A stretch of 64,000 bases of DNA from Caproiciproducens sp. CPB-2. Lineage in GTDB: Bacteria > Bacillota > Clostridia > Oscillospirales > Acutalibacteraceae. The translations under genes and the position numbers were made by a program. Positions 8,255-17,167 of this stretch are shown in pieces. Every line of letters begins with the position of its first letter. Within the stretch, counting starts at the first letter, position 1. The notes beneath the pieces were generated by a model. The model ran no database searches. It was not told the origin of the DNA and saw only the letters and a list, made by a program, of their open reading frames with translations. The DNA lies in NCBI RefSeq assembly GCF_036287215.1, contig NZ_CP142860.1, positions 434,001 to 498,000 on the forward strand. The letters run 5' to 3'.

Positions 8255-10165
8255 ATGCCCGACAAAATGAAATTTCAAACTCCAAACCTCACCGCCGAAA
8301 ATCTTAAAAAGCTCTCCGAGCTGTTCCCCGGCGTAGTGGCAGAGGGCAAGGTAAATGTAGACCTCCTGCGCTCGTATGTGGGCGAGGAAATATTCAAAGA
8401 TGAAGCCTATGAATTCACCTGGGTAGGCAAGCGCGCCGCCATTGCCGAGGCGGGACGGCCTATCCGCAAGACGCTGCGTCCGGTTGTGAAGGATGAAACC
8501 ACCCCCACGGGTGCGGACAGTACGGGAAAACCCTACTGCAGCAGCGGCAGTCGTGATTGGGATACAACCGAAAACCTTTACATAGAGGGCGATAACCTTG
8601 ATGTGCTGAAACTTTTGCAGGAGAGCTATTTGGGCAAGGCCGGAATGATTTTCATAGACCCGCCGTATAACACGGGCAGCGACTTTATTTACCGTGATGA
8701 CTTCGCGCAGAACCGCGAGGAATATGATGAGGAGGCGGGCGTTTATGACGAGGACGGCGACCGTCTGTTCCGCAACACAGAAACTAATGGGCGCTTCCAT
8801 AGTGACTGGTGTTCTATGTTGTACCCGCGTTTAGTTCTTTCTAGAAATTTGCTCAAAGACGATGGGATTATTTTCATATCTCTTGATGACACAGAGATAG
8901 CTAATCTTCGCCATATGTGTGATGAAGTTTTCGGCGCTTCTAACTTCGTTGGGTGGATCGTTTGGCAACATAGCATTCAGCCGAAAGGTTATACAGGTAC
9001 TATGTCAATTCACCATAACCATATATTATGTTATCAAAAATCTGCGAATTATGAGCTTGGCTCATTTGAACGCACCGATGAAGATAATAAAGCGTATAGT
9101 AACCCTGACAATGACCCAAATGGCGTATGGCGCAGTGGTGATGTTCGCAATGCACTCTATCGTCCGAACTTGATATATGATATCATCTCCCCTTCGGGCA
9201 AAGTGATTAAGCCCTGCGAAAACGGATGGAGATGGAGCAAGAAAACTGTTGATGAGAAAATAGCAACCGGAGAAATTATTTTTAGTGCAGATGAAACGAG
9301 AATCATCAGAAAAATCTACCTAAAAAACTTAGAGGGAAGAACTCCCGAAAGCATATGGTTCGCAAAAGATGTTGGAAGTACACGCGATGCGATAGGCGAA
9401 CTTAAAAAGTTATTTGGGACTGCGCCTTTCGATACTCCGAAACCAACAAAACTCATTAAACGTATGCTTGTGATGGCCAACAATCCTGACGCTATAGTTA
9501 TTGACTATTTTTCAGGCTCTTCATCAACAGCCGATGCCGTTATGAAGTTGAACGCTGAGGATGGCGGAAAGCGCAAGTTTATTATGGTGCAGCTGCCGGA
9601 AGTTTGCGCCGAGGGTTCGGAAGCCGCCAAAGCGGGTTACAAAAATATCTGCGAAATCGGCAAGGAGCGCATCCGCCGCGCCGGGGACAAAATTAAGGCG
9701 GAGATTGAAAATGCGAATGCACAGCAAAAAATTGGCGAAGAACCAAAGCAAGTGCCCGACATCGGCTTTCGCGTGCTGAAACTCGACGACACGAACATGA
9801 ACGACGTGTACTATGCCGCCGGCGACTATACGCAGGATATGCTTTCTATGATGGAAAGCAATATCAAACCCGAACGCACCGATATGGATCTGCTGTTCGG
9901 CTGCCTGCTCGACTGGGGTCTGCCGCTTTCCATGCCGCACACCCACGAGAAGATTGACGGTTTCACCGTTCATACCTACAACGGCGGCGATCTGATCGCC
10001 TGCTTTGACGAGCATATCAGTGAAAAAGCCGTGCGCGAAATTGCGAGCCGCAAGCCCCTGCGCGCCGTCTTCCGCGATAGCGGCTTCACGAGTTCGCCCG
10101 AAAAAATCAACGTGTTCGAGATTTTCAAGCTTCTCGCGCCGAATACCACCGTCAAAGTGATATAG
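8255..10165 (+). CDS. Type III-like DNA adenine methyltransferase (Mod)
   Basis: 636 aa, beta-class amino-methyltransferase. The catalytic motif IV is FIDPPYNTG (Asp at about 135), and the AdoMet-binding motif I comes later as DYFSGSSSTAD (about 418), the order typical of Mod subunits. The central region between them is the likely target-recognition domain. GGAGG lies 10 bases before the ATG. It would methylate adenine in an asymmetric site and form a complex with the Res product encoded 0.3 kb downstream. The middle of the gene is visibly more AT-rich than its ends, as expected when target-recognition domains are exchanged. Confidence 0.88.
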   Translation: MPDKMKFQTPNLTAENLKKLSELFPGVVAEGKVNVDLLRSYVGEEIFKDEAYEFTWVGKRAAIAEAGRPIRKTLRPVVKDETTPTGADSTGKPYCSSGSRDWDTTENLYIEGDNLDVLKLLQESYLGKAGMIFIDPPYNTGSDFIYRDDFAQNREEYDEEAGVYDEDGDRLFRNTETNGRFHSDWCSMLYPRLVLSRNLLKDDGIIFISLDDTEIANLRHMCDEVFGASNFVGWIVWQHSIQPKGYTGTMSIHHNHILCYQKSANYELGSFERTDEDNKAYSNPDNDPNGVWRSGDVRNALYRPNLIYDIISPSGKVIKPCENGWRWSKKTVDEKIATGEIIFSADETRIIRKIYLKNLEGRTPESIWFAKDVGSTRDAIGELKKLFGTAPFDTPKPTKLIKRMLVMANNPDAIVIDYFSGSSSTADAVMKLNAEDGGKRKFIMVQLPEVCAEGSEAAKAGYKNICEIGKERIRRAGDKIKAEIENANAQQKIGEEPKQVPDIGFRVLKLDDTNMNDVYYAAGDYTQDMLSMMESNIKPERTDMDLLFGCLLDWGLPLSMPHTHEKIDGFTVHTYNGGDLIACFDEHISEKAVREIASRKPLRAVFRDSGFTSSPEKINVFEIFKLLAPNTTVKVI

Positions 10166-10176
10166 GGGGTGAAAAA

Positions 10177-10485
10177 ATGTCTGAAAGTAATAGCTTATAC
10201 ATTCCCAAACGAGTGCTTGTTAACGCAAGCGGAATTGACGAAAAAACTGTGAATGCGGACATAAAAAGCGGTGCTTTAAAGCTTAACGAGAACGGAAATA
10301 TATGGTATCGACAAGCAACTCAATATGTATGCCAAAAGTGGGAACAAGGCAAGACGGATATGTATGATCCGAACGGTGGAGAACCGGATCATAATTTCTC
10401 CAGCCGTATCCTGAGCATACTCGATGATGAAATAGGGGTATCCAATTTATCGTTCAAGTGGAATGGGAGGAGTAATCAATCATGA
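10177..10485 (+). CDS. Unknown 102-aa protein between mod and res
   Basis: Not recognised. A short acidic protein starting MSESNSLYIPKRVLVNASG, with GGGGG-type ribosome site and 11 bases after mod. Residues 20-50 (GIDEKTVNADIKSGALKL) could form a helix-turn-helix-like fold, and WYRQATQYVCQKWEQGKTD follows. Its stop overlaps the res start as ATGA, so it is co-translated with Res. A third gene at this point is not part of a standard two-gene type III operon. Confidence 0.6.
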   Translation: MSESNSLYIPKRVLVNASGIDEKTVNADIKSGALKLNENGNIWYRQATQYVCQKWEQGKTDMYDPNGGEPDHNFSSRILSILDDEIGVSNLSFKWNGRSNQS

Positions 10486-13400
10486 AACTCCAGTTCCGAC
10501 ACCAGAAATTTCAGGCGGACGCGGCAAAAGCGGTTTGCGATGTGTTTGCAGGGCAGCTGTTCCACGCGCCGACCTATATGATAGATCCAGGGTTAGGGCA
10601 ACAAAGCTTTGAGGATACGCAAAAATTTACCGGCTTCAACAACGCACCGGTAACAGTCAGCGATGATAAAATTTTGGAGAACATCCGAGCCATTCAACGC
10701 ACCGGGCAGATCAAGCCGTCCGACAAGCTGGAGGGGCGATATAATCTGACCATTGAAATGGAAACCGGCGTGGGCAAAACCTATACCTACATCAAAACCA
10801 TGTACGAACTCAACAAGCGTTATGGTTGGAGCAAGTTTATCGTGGTGGTACCAAGCGTCGCCATCCGTGAAGGCGTGTATAAATCCTTTCAAGTGACCGA
10901 GGAGCATTTCGCCGAGGACTACGGAAAGAAAATCCGTTACTTCGTCTACAATTCGGCGCAGCTGACCGAGATTGACCGCTTCGCCTCCGACAGCGCACTT
11001 AATGTGATGATTATCAACAGCCAGGCATTCAATGCCCGGGGTAAGGACGCGCGGCGCATTTATATGAAGCTGGACGAATTCCGTTCCCGCCGCCCAATTG
11101 ATATTTTGGCAAAGACAAACCCGATCATGATTATCGACGAACCGCAGTCGGTAGAGGGAAAAGTTACAAAAGAGCGATTGAAAGAATTCACTCCGCTGAT
11201 GACGCTCCGCTATTCTGCGACCCATCGTGCGGACAGTATTTACAATATGATTTACCGACTGGATGCGCTGGAGGCTTACAACAAGCGGCTGGTAAAAAAG
11301 ATTGCCGTCAAGGGCATCTCTGTTTCAGGCAGCACCGCTACGGAAGGGTATGTCTATATTCAGAGCATTAACCTCTCCAAAGGCAACCCTACAGCGACGC
11401 TTGAGTTTGATATTGCGGGGAAATCCGGCGTCCGCAAGGCGACGCGCACGGTTGGAGAAGGCTATAATTTATATGACAACTCCGGTGAACTGGCCGAATA
11501 TAAAAATGGATACACAGTTTTGCGGATTGACGGGCGGGATTCCTCCGTTGAATTTACGAACGGTATCAAACTGTTTGCCGGCGATGTCATTGGTTCTGTC
11601 AGCGAGGAGCAGCTGCGCCGCATTCAGATAAGGGAAACCATCCTCTCCCACATTGAGCGGGAGAGGCAGTTGTTCTCCAAAGGCATAAAAGTCCTTTCGC
11701 TGTTCTTCATCGACGAAGTGGCGAAGTACAAGCAGTATGACGCGCACGGCAACGCCGTGGGCGGTGTTTACGCGCAAGTGTTCGAGGAAGAATATCGGAA
11801 TATTGTTGGCAGCATGCAGCTCCAGCTTGGGGATTCACCGGAGTATCTCAAATATCTTGACAACATTCCCGCCGAAAACACACACGCGGGCTATTTTTCT
11901 ATTGATAGAAAGAGCGGCCGCATAATTGACAGCAAACTGGGAGACAGAAAAGAGCGCACCTCTGACGATGCGGATGCCTATGATTTGATCATGAAAGATA
12001 AAGAGCGCCTTCTGGATTTTCATGAACCGGTACGCTTTATCTTCAGCCATTCCGCACTTCGCGAGGGCTGGGACAACCCAAATGTTTTTCAGATTTGCAC
12101 ATTGAAACAAAGCAGCAGCGATGTACGCAAACGTCAGGAAGTTGGGCGTGGCCTGCGATTGGCCGTCAACCAGAATGGTGAGCGTATGGACGAAAACGTC
12201 CTCGCACCCGATGAAGTCCAGAAAATTAATGTGTTGACGGTGATCGCAAACGAAAGTTACGAGAGCTTCGCTCGAGGACTGCAAAGCGAAATTGCCGAGG
12301 CGGTCGCCGACCGCCCGCACAAGGTCGAAGCGAAGCTGTTCGTCGAGAAATTTGGTGAGGACATCGCTACGGTAATTCACGAGAGCTTGATTGAAAACGG
12401 CTATGTGAAGCGTGGCGAACTCACTGAAAAGTATTATGAAGCAAAGAAAAGCGGCACTCTTAAAGTGCCGGAAGAAGCGGAGGGCAAAGCAGCTGATATT
12501 ATCGCAGTGTTGGATTCCGTTTATGATCCGAATGCCAACAAGCCGGAAAACGCCCGCAAAAATAATGTAGAAATTACCCTCGATAAGGAAAAGCTAAACA
12601 GCAAGGCTTTTCAAAAATTATGGTCGCGTATCAACGGTAGAAGCTACTACATTGTCAGTTTCGATGAAGCGGAACTGGTAAAGAAATCGATTGTTGAGCT
12701 AAACAAGCGGCTGCGTATACCGAAAATTTATTTTAAGGTCGAGCAAGGCGAACAGGTGAAGACCATTGAATCCAAAGATCAGCTTCTTTCAGGAGAAGGC
12801 TTTGTCCGCGCCGATACAGTTCGTGAAGAGGCGTCACCCTACACAACAATGAAAGCGAGTCGTTCGGTTCGCTACGACCTCGTTGGTAAAATCGTGGGTG
12901 AAACAGGTCTGACACGGCAAGCCGTAGTCGCAATCCTAACCGGCATTGACAAAATGGTTTTTGACCAGTTTGGCAACAACCCCGAAGAATTTATTATACG
13001 CGCTGCAAACCTTATAAACGAGCAGAAAGCTACGGCCATTATTGAACACATTACCTATAATAAGCTGACCGAAGCTTTCAGCACAGATATTTTTACAGAG
13101 CCGGATCTGAATAAGGGTGCTTTAGGAATAAACGCTATTGAAACCAAGCGGAATCTGTATGACTACGTCATTTATGACTCTGCCAACGAGCGAAATTTTG
13201 CTACTGAACTTGAAGCCCACAGCCAAGAGGTTGAGGTCTATGTGAAACTGCCACGGGGCTTTTATATCAGCACTCCCGTTGGCAAGTACAACCCCGACTG
13301 GGCGATTGCGTTCTACGAGGGCAAGGTAAAACACATCTATTTTGTTGCCGAAACGAAAGGCGATATGTCCTCTTTGGAACTGCGCGACATTGAAAAAGCT

Positions 13401-13505
13401 AAGGCCCACTGCGCCCGAGAACATTTCCGTGCTATCAGTGGAGATAAAGTGGTTTATGACGTGGTCGACAGCTACGATAAGCTATGGGAACTTGTACAAG
13501 GATAA
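10482..13505 (+). CDS. Type III-like restriction helicase-endonuclease (Res)
   Basis: 1007 aa. SF2 helicase motifs: METGVGKTYTYIKTM (Walker A, about 92), IIDEPQSV (Walker B, about 217), LRYSATHR (motif III), then FSHSALREGWDNPNVFQ and EVGRGLRLAV (motifs V and VI). Near the C-terminus a PD-(D/E)xK nuclease is visible as YNPDWAIAF (about 937) and FVAETKG (about 957). With Mod it should form the ATP-dependent restriction complex; the SNF2 helicase upstream is additional. The start overlaps the upstream stop (ATGA). No defect is visible, so restriction by this module could still be active. Confidence 0.88.
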   Translation: MKLQFRHQKFQADAAKAVCDVFAGQLFHAPTYMIDPGLGQQSFEDTQKFTGFNNAPVTVSDDKILENIRAIQRTGQIKPSDKLEGRYNLTIEMETGVGKTYTYIKTMYELNKRYGWSKFIVVVPSVAIREGVYKSFQVTEEHFAEDYGKKIRYFVYNSAQLTEIDRFASDSALNVMIINSQAFNARGKDARRIYMKLDEFRSRRPIDILAKTNPIMIIDEPQSVEGKVTKERLKEFTPLMTLRYSATHRADSIYNMIYRLDALEAYNKRLVKKIAVKGISVSGSTATEGYVYIQSINLSKGNPTATLEFDIAGKSGVRKATRTVGEGYNLYDNSGELAEYKNGYTVLRIDGRDSSVEFTNGIKLFAGDVIGSVSEEQLRRIQIRETILSHIERERQLFSKGIKVLSLFFIDEVAKYKQYDAHGNAVGGVYAQVFEEEYRNIVGSMQLQLGDSPEYLKYLDNIPAENTHAGYFSIDRKSGRIIDSKLGDRKERTSDDADAYDLIMKDKERLLDFHEPVRFIFSHSALREGWDNPNVFQICTLKQSSSDVRKRQEVGRGLRLAVNQNGERMDENVLAPDEVQKINVLTVIANESYESFARGLQSEIAEAVADRPHKVEAKLFVEKFGEDIATVIHESLIENGYVKRGELTEKYYEAKKSGTLKVPEEAEGKAADIIAVLDSVYDPNANKPENARKNNVEITLDKEKLNSKAFQKLWSRINGRSYYIVSFDEAELVKKSIVELNKRLRIPKIYFKVEQGEQVKTIESKDQLLSGEGFVRADTVREEASPYTTMKASRSVRYDLVGKIVGETGLTRQAVVAILTGIDKMVFDQFGNNPEEFIIRAANLINEQKATAIIEHITYNKLTEAFSTDIFTEPDLNKGALGINAIETKRNLYDYVIYDSANERNFATELEAHSQEVEVYVKLPRGFYISTPVGKYNPDWAIAFYEGKVKHIYFVAETKGDMSSLELRDIEKAKAHCAREHFRAISGDKVVYDVVDSYDKLWELVQG

Positions 13506-13547
13506 AATAGCAGTTGATGTTAAGCAAATCAGTGAGGGGATAAAAGC

Positions 13548-14445
13548 ATGGGAAAAAGAGGGAAAAGCATTAATCTGTTTTTAATGGATGGCGAAGCAAC
13601 GGGCCGCATCAAATGTACTCTTGCCAACTGGACCGGTATATCATATAGAATTCCACGCACGGATTTAGATAAATGCAAAGGGCGTGATGACCTTTCTCAA
13701 AGTGGCGTGTACTTCCTTTTTGGAATGTCTGACCAAACTGGCGAAGCCGTGGTCTATATAGGTCAAGCTGGAGTTCGGAAAAATGGTGAAGGTCTTCTAT
13801 ATCGTCTTCAAGAGCATAAGCGTAACCCTGATAAAGATTACTGGACGGAGGCGGTTGTTTTTACCACCTCTAATAACTCTTTTGGTCCCACGGAGATCAG
13901 CTACCTTGAAAACCGCTTTACTAATATGGCGATTGCTGCAAGGCGATATCAGGTAAAAAAACGGAAACGACCCGACGCCGGGAAATATCACTGAGGAAAA
14001 AGAAAGTGAGTTGGAGGAATTTATAGACTATGCCAAAATTGTCATGGGGACTCTTGGCCATAAGGTCTTTGAGCCTCTCTCCCAATCCGCCTCATCGACT
14101 TTAATGGATACACCAGCAGATCAAGTATTCTATATCAAGCGTAGCGGCGCAAATGCGCAGGCAAAACTCACGAGCGAGGGGTTAGTGGTGCTTATTGGAA
14201 GCTCTATCCGCAAAGATACCGTGCCGAGTTGCCCGGACTATGTTAAATCCGCCCGCGAGGACAATAAGGGGTATATAGACGAGAACGGCGTTTTACAAAA
14301 GGATATTCTCTTTAGAACGCCATCGGGCGCTTCGGCTTTTGTCCTTGGTGCACCAACCAATGGAAACGTTGAATGGAAAACCAAGGACGGTAGAACATTC
14401 AAAGAGATAGAAGCAGCCGAGAATCCAAACAATGATCTGACATAA
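13548..14445 (+). pseudogene. GIY-YIG nuclease-DUF4357 gene, split by a frameshift in an A7 tract
   Basis: The first frame (13548-13994) holds a GIY-YIG domain: SGVYFLFGMSD, then VVYIGQAG about 15 residues later, with RLQEHKR and YLENRF giving the expected Arg and Glu. At an A7 tract (13955-13961) the frame is lost and 11 codons of nonsense lead to a stop. In the +1 frame the expected sequence continues (KNGNDPTPGNITEEKESELEE, 13957 on) into a DUF4357 domain (14011-14445). Removing one A restores a single protein of about 298 aa, the usual architecture of this family. Real mutation, phase-variable tract and assembly error cannot be told apart here. Confidence 0.8.
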
Positions 14446-14505
14446 CATTATCGATTACCGGCTACAATTCATGGCTGTCTATTTATGATACGGGGGTGAT
14501 GTGGT

Positions 14506-15705
14506 TTGGATTCTTATCAAATAAGTTTCGATGACCTATCGTATTTGGAGAATATTTCTAAACTCCCTGGACGGTCAGCGTTCATTGATGAGTGTGGCAG
14601 CTTTGGATTCGATTTTTGCAAAGAGGGTGTATCAACGCACTATGTTGTTTGTGCTGTAATTGTAAATAATAAAGATATCGGTGGGATAGAACAAAAGATT
14701 GAAGAAATACAAAGAAATAAATTTGGCGGCAGCGAAATGAAATCCAGCTCTATAAGTAATAATCATCACCGACGAATCAATATATTAACAGAGCTTTTAA
14801 TGTTGGATTTTTCATTAATTATACTTATTGCAGACAAACAAGCATTTCATGAAAACTCTCCGCTTACCAAATACAAAGGGACCTTTGTGAAATATTTGCA
14901 TCGGCTGCTATATGATTCCATGTACTGTGCTTATCCAAAGCTAAAAATTGTAGAAGACGAGTATGGAACATCTGAATTTCAGAAAGGGTATAGACAATAC
15001 ATTCGTACCAATCGACCGGCTCTTAATCTTTTTGATGACTATGATTTTGATTATGTAGATAGCAAGAATAGCAATATAGTTCAGATCGCTGATATAATAG
15101 CAGGATCAGTAATGCAACATATTATTGATACTAACGCACCTGATGCGCTCAAGCTTTTTCAGAGCCGTATAAGAGACGTTATCCGCTTTCCAAAAGTTTT
15201 TACCCCGAAATCCGAGAAAATGGGGGATGATTCATATTATGACGCACAGATATACAATCTCGCACATAAACGCGCTATAAATTATATTGAACAAAATAGG
15301 AATGATCTTTCTGAGGAAGTGCGTCTTCGCTCATTATTTTTGCGGTTATTGCTCTTCAGTGCAGAAAACTTCGGTGAATCTCAATACATTTATGCAGGGA
15401 AAATAGTACAAGAATTATCTGATCTTTCGGAAACAAAAGTAACGAGAGACTTTCTATATCGGAGGATAGTGGCAAAGTTGCGCGATGAAGACGTCCTTAT
15501 TGCAAGTAGTTCACATGGATATAAAATACCAACCTGCACAGAAGATATACGTACTTACATAGCTCAAACAGATACCGTCGTTTCACCTATGTTGGCGCGA
15601 ATCGGTAAATGTAGGTCATTAATTTCCAAAGAAACAGATGGTAAACTTGACATATTGAATGCTGCTGAATTTCAAGGCTATAAACGCTATTTTGGTGATT
15701 ACTAA
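14506..15705 (+). CDS. DUF3800 family protein with C-terminal winged-helix-like region
   Basis: 399 aa from a TTG start preceded by GGGGGTGAT. Acidic motifs of the RNase H-like DUF3800 fold are present: AFIDECGSFGF (about residue 25), KIVEDEYG (about 148) and IVQIADIIAGSV (about 195), which supply the conserved Asp/Glu residues. The C-terminal 110 residues (KVTRDFLYRRIVAKLRDED, SSSHGYKIP) look like a winged-helix domain. DUF3800 genes are common in defence islands. It is 60 bases after the DUF4357 frame and may be the last gene of the operon or an independent unit. Confidence 0.75.
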   Translation: MDSYQISFDDLSYLENISKLPGRSAFIDECGSFGFDFCKEGVSTHYVVCAVIVNNKDIGGIEQKIEEIQRNKFGGSEMKSSSISNNHHRRINILTELLMLDFSLIILIADKQAFHENSPLTKYKGTFVKYLHRLLYDSMYCAYPKLKIVEDEYGTSEFQKGYRQYIRTNRPALNLFDDYDFDYVDSKNSNIVQIADIIAGSVMQHIIDTNAPDALKLFQSRIRDVIRFPKVFTPKSEKMGDDSYYDAQIYNLAHKRAINYIEQNRNDLSEEVRLRSLFLRLLLFSAENFGESQYIYAGKIVQELSDLSETKVTRDFLYRRIVAKLRDEDVLIASSSHGYKIPTCTEDIRTYIAQTDTVVSPMLARIGKCRSLISKETDGKLDILNAAEFQGYKRYFGDY

Positions 15706-15842
15706 TGTATATGCTGATCAGAAAACTGCTTTCCGAGAAAAGGCAAACATGATTTCTGTGGACATATTTCAACGAACAGACAACGCTTTAAAAATATCAT
15801 TGTTCTATTCCCTTGCACGGAAAAATTGTTAAGCACACCCCC
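15706..15842 (+). other. Gap between the DUF3800 gene and the tandem repeats
   Basis: No gene or clear terminator seen. The sequence is AT-rich. Confidence 0.4.
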
Positions 15843-16183
15843 GACATTAACCCCATGACCTCGTTGCATTTTATGCCGGAAATGACATCAATCTCGTTTA
15901 CTCGACCTCTGACCATGGACTTATTCCCGTGTATATACAAAAGAAAAAATACAGCGATGACTTATTTTCTTTTCCTAAAATTTGGTAAAATATATATAAG
16001 ACATTAAACTCATGACCTCGTTGCATTTTATACACGGAAAAACATCAATCTCGTTCACTCAACTTCTGACCATGGACTTATTCCCGTGTATACACAAAAC
16101 GTAAAATACAGCGGCGACTTATTTTCTTGTCCTAAAATTTGGTAAAATACATATAGGACATTAAGCTCATGACCTCGTTGCAT
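15843..16183 (+). repeat. 157-bp tandem repeat, 2.2 copies
   Basis: Units start at 15843, 16000 and 16157, exactly 157 bases apart, each with GACATTAA then CATGACCTCGTTGCAT. The third copy stops after 27 bases. Shared inner blocks are GACCATGGACTTATTCCCGT and CCTAAAATTTGGTAAAATA. Unit 2 also has a long-range inverted pair, ATACACGG and CCGTGTAT. No open frame runs through it. Confidence 0.85.
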
Positions 16184-16401
16184 GTGGAGTGCGTGGTATT
16201 GATGTCGAGGGTGGATTCGTAGAAATCCTGAATTTTACTAGCTTTTTTCAGCATATGCTGTTTTCAGAGGATGGCTGCAAATGCTGCAATAAGCAGATTG
16301 GCCCTCCATACGCAACGGAATATCCGTGCAATGCAACTATATTATACTTCCTGAAACAGATTTTGTACAGGGGTAGTGCTTTCTTGCACTTGTCTGTCGG
16401 G

Positions 16402-16444
16402 GCGCTGTGTTATGGGATGAAATTCCGTAACAGCGCTCTTTTTT
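16402..16444 (+). terminator. Rho-independent terminator-like hairpin
   Basis: GCGCTGT...TAACAGCGC arms with a G-T containing inner stem (GGGAT / ATTCC) are followed by CTCTTTTTTG. No clear gene lies upstream. The open frame at 16189-16473 runs through the hairpin and is not convincing as a gene, so this may end an unannotated RNA or be a relic. Confidence 0.5.
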
Positions 16445-16511
16445 GTTGCCTTATCACACTGGCGAGGCTGTGAGAAAGTTTTCCTCACAGATAGCCTTTG
16501 ATAAGCAAAAA

Positions 16512-16557
16512 ACGTCTTCGTATAACATAACAGCATCTGCTTTGTTATATAAGACGT
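16512..16557. other. Imperfect inverted repeat
   Basis: Arms ACGTCTTCGTATAACA and TGTTATATAAGACGT pair with about two mismatches around a 15-base loop. No T-tract follows directly. Confidence 0.4.
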
Positions 16558-16827
16558 CTCGATTTAAATTTTAGATTTTAATCAATGGCAATACGTTATC
16601 CACCTTAATTACAATGAGAATTGGTCGTGGCCATAAATCAAAAACATGATAATGCGGCCTAAGGTCAGGTCTGACCAAACTATTTTCCTTGATACGCCCT
16701 GCCGTCAAACGAAATTATGTCGGAATCGACAAACCACATGTGTAATTTACGCATCTTCAAAGTAATTGCTCTATCAAGCATATTATAGATAGTGGATAAA
16801 TAATGAAAGCCAGCATAATAAATCTCC

Positions 16828-16956
16828 TTAAACCTTTATTTTTAGTTTGCTTAGAATAGCGATTAGAATTTTTTTTGCCTTTTCCGAGGGGATTTGATAT
16901 TTTTTTTCAACCTCTTTTAAAAGTTTTGTTAAAGGATGGGTTTCACTCTCATTCAT
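16828..16956 (-). CDS. Unknown 42-aa protein
   Basis: A short minus-strand frame starting MNESETHPLTKLLKEVEKKY, predicted to be one or two charged helices ending in KILIAILSKLKIKV. The ribosome site GGAGGAGG lies 5-6 bases before the ATG and is the strongest in this region, which is why I report it. Just downstream on the same strand is another AAGGAG site and a 50-codon open stretch (containing HMWFVDSDIISFDG) that may be a decayed gene. No family is recognised. Confidence 0.45.
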   Translation of the reverse strand: MNESETHPLTKLLKEVEKKYQIPSEKAKKILIAILSKLKIKV

Positions 16957-17092
16957 AGCATCCTCCTCCATCTTTCCGACCCTGATAGTTAGACGGTTCT
17001 ACAACCGGTATGGTTCGGAAATTTAAAAATATTATCTAAATATTAATTAACATTCAAAGTTACCGATAAATAATTATAAATTAAAATAATAT

Positions 17093-17120
17093 TGAACCCA
17101 ATGTTTTTTCAATTCGTCTA
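17093..17120 (+). promoter_or_regulatory. ECF-sigma promoter P1, before the sigma factor gene
   Basis: TGAACC, exactly 16 bases, CGTCTA. This is the classic ECF -35 GAAC / -10 CGTC layout, 48 bases before the sigma factor ATG, so autoregulation is inferred. The same motif with the same spacing recurs at 18865 and 22283. Confidence 0.75.
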
Positions 17121-17167
17121 ATAAGTACCGGAGGAGAAACCGGAATTTTGTAAAAAGAGGCCTGGAT

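Noticed and set aside
14011..14445. DUF4357 frame as an independent gene
   Set aside because: It starts only at a TTG without a good ribosome site, and the sequence before it continues the GIY-YIG protein in the shifted frame, so I treat both as one broken gene.
15843..16183. CRISPR array
   Set aside because: The units are 157 bp with no short-repeat/spacer alternation and no cas genes nearby; it is a simple long tandem repeat.
16189..16473. 94-codon open frame rich in Cys and Phe
   Set aside because: No ribosome site, and it runs through the terminator hairpin at 16402-16444.
16663..16676. GGTCAG-GT-CTGACC palindrome as an operator
   Set aside because: A single short palindrome with no promoter or second copy nearby; insufficient evidence.
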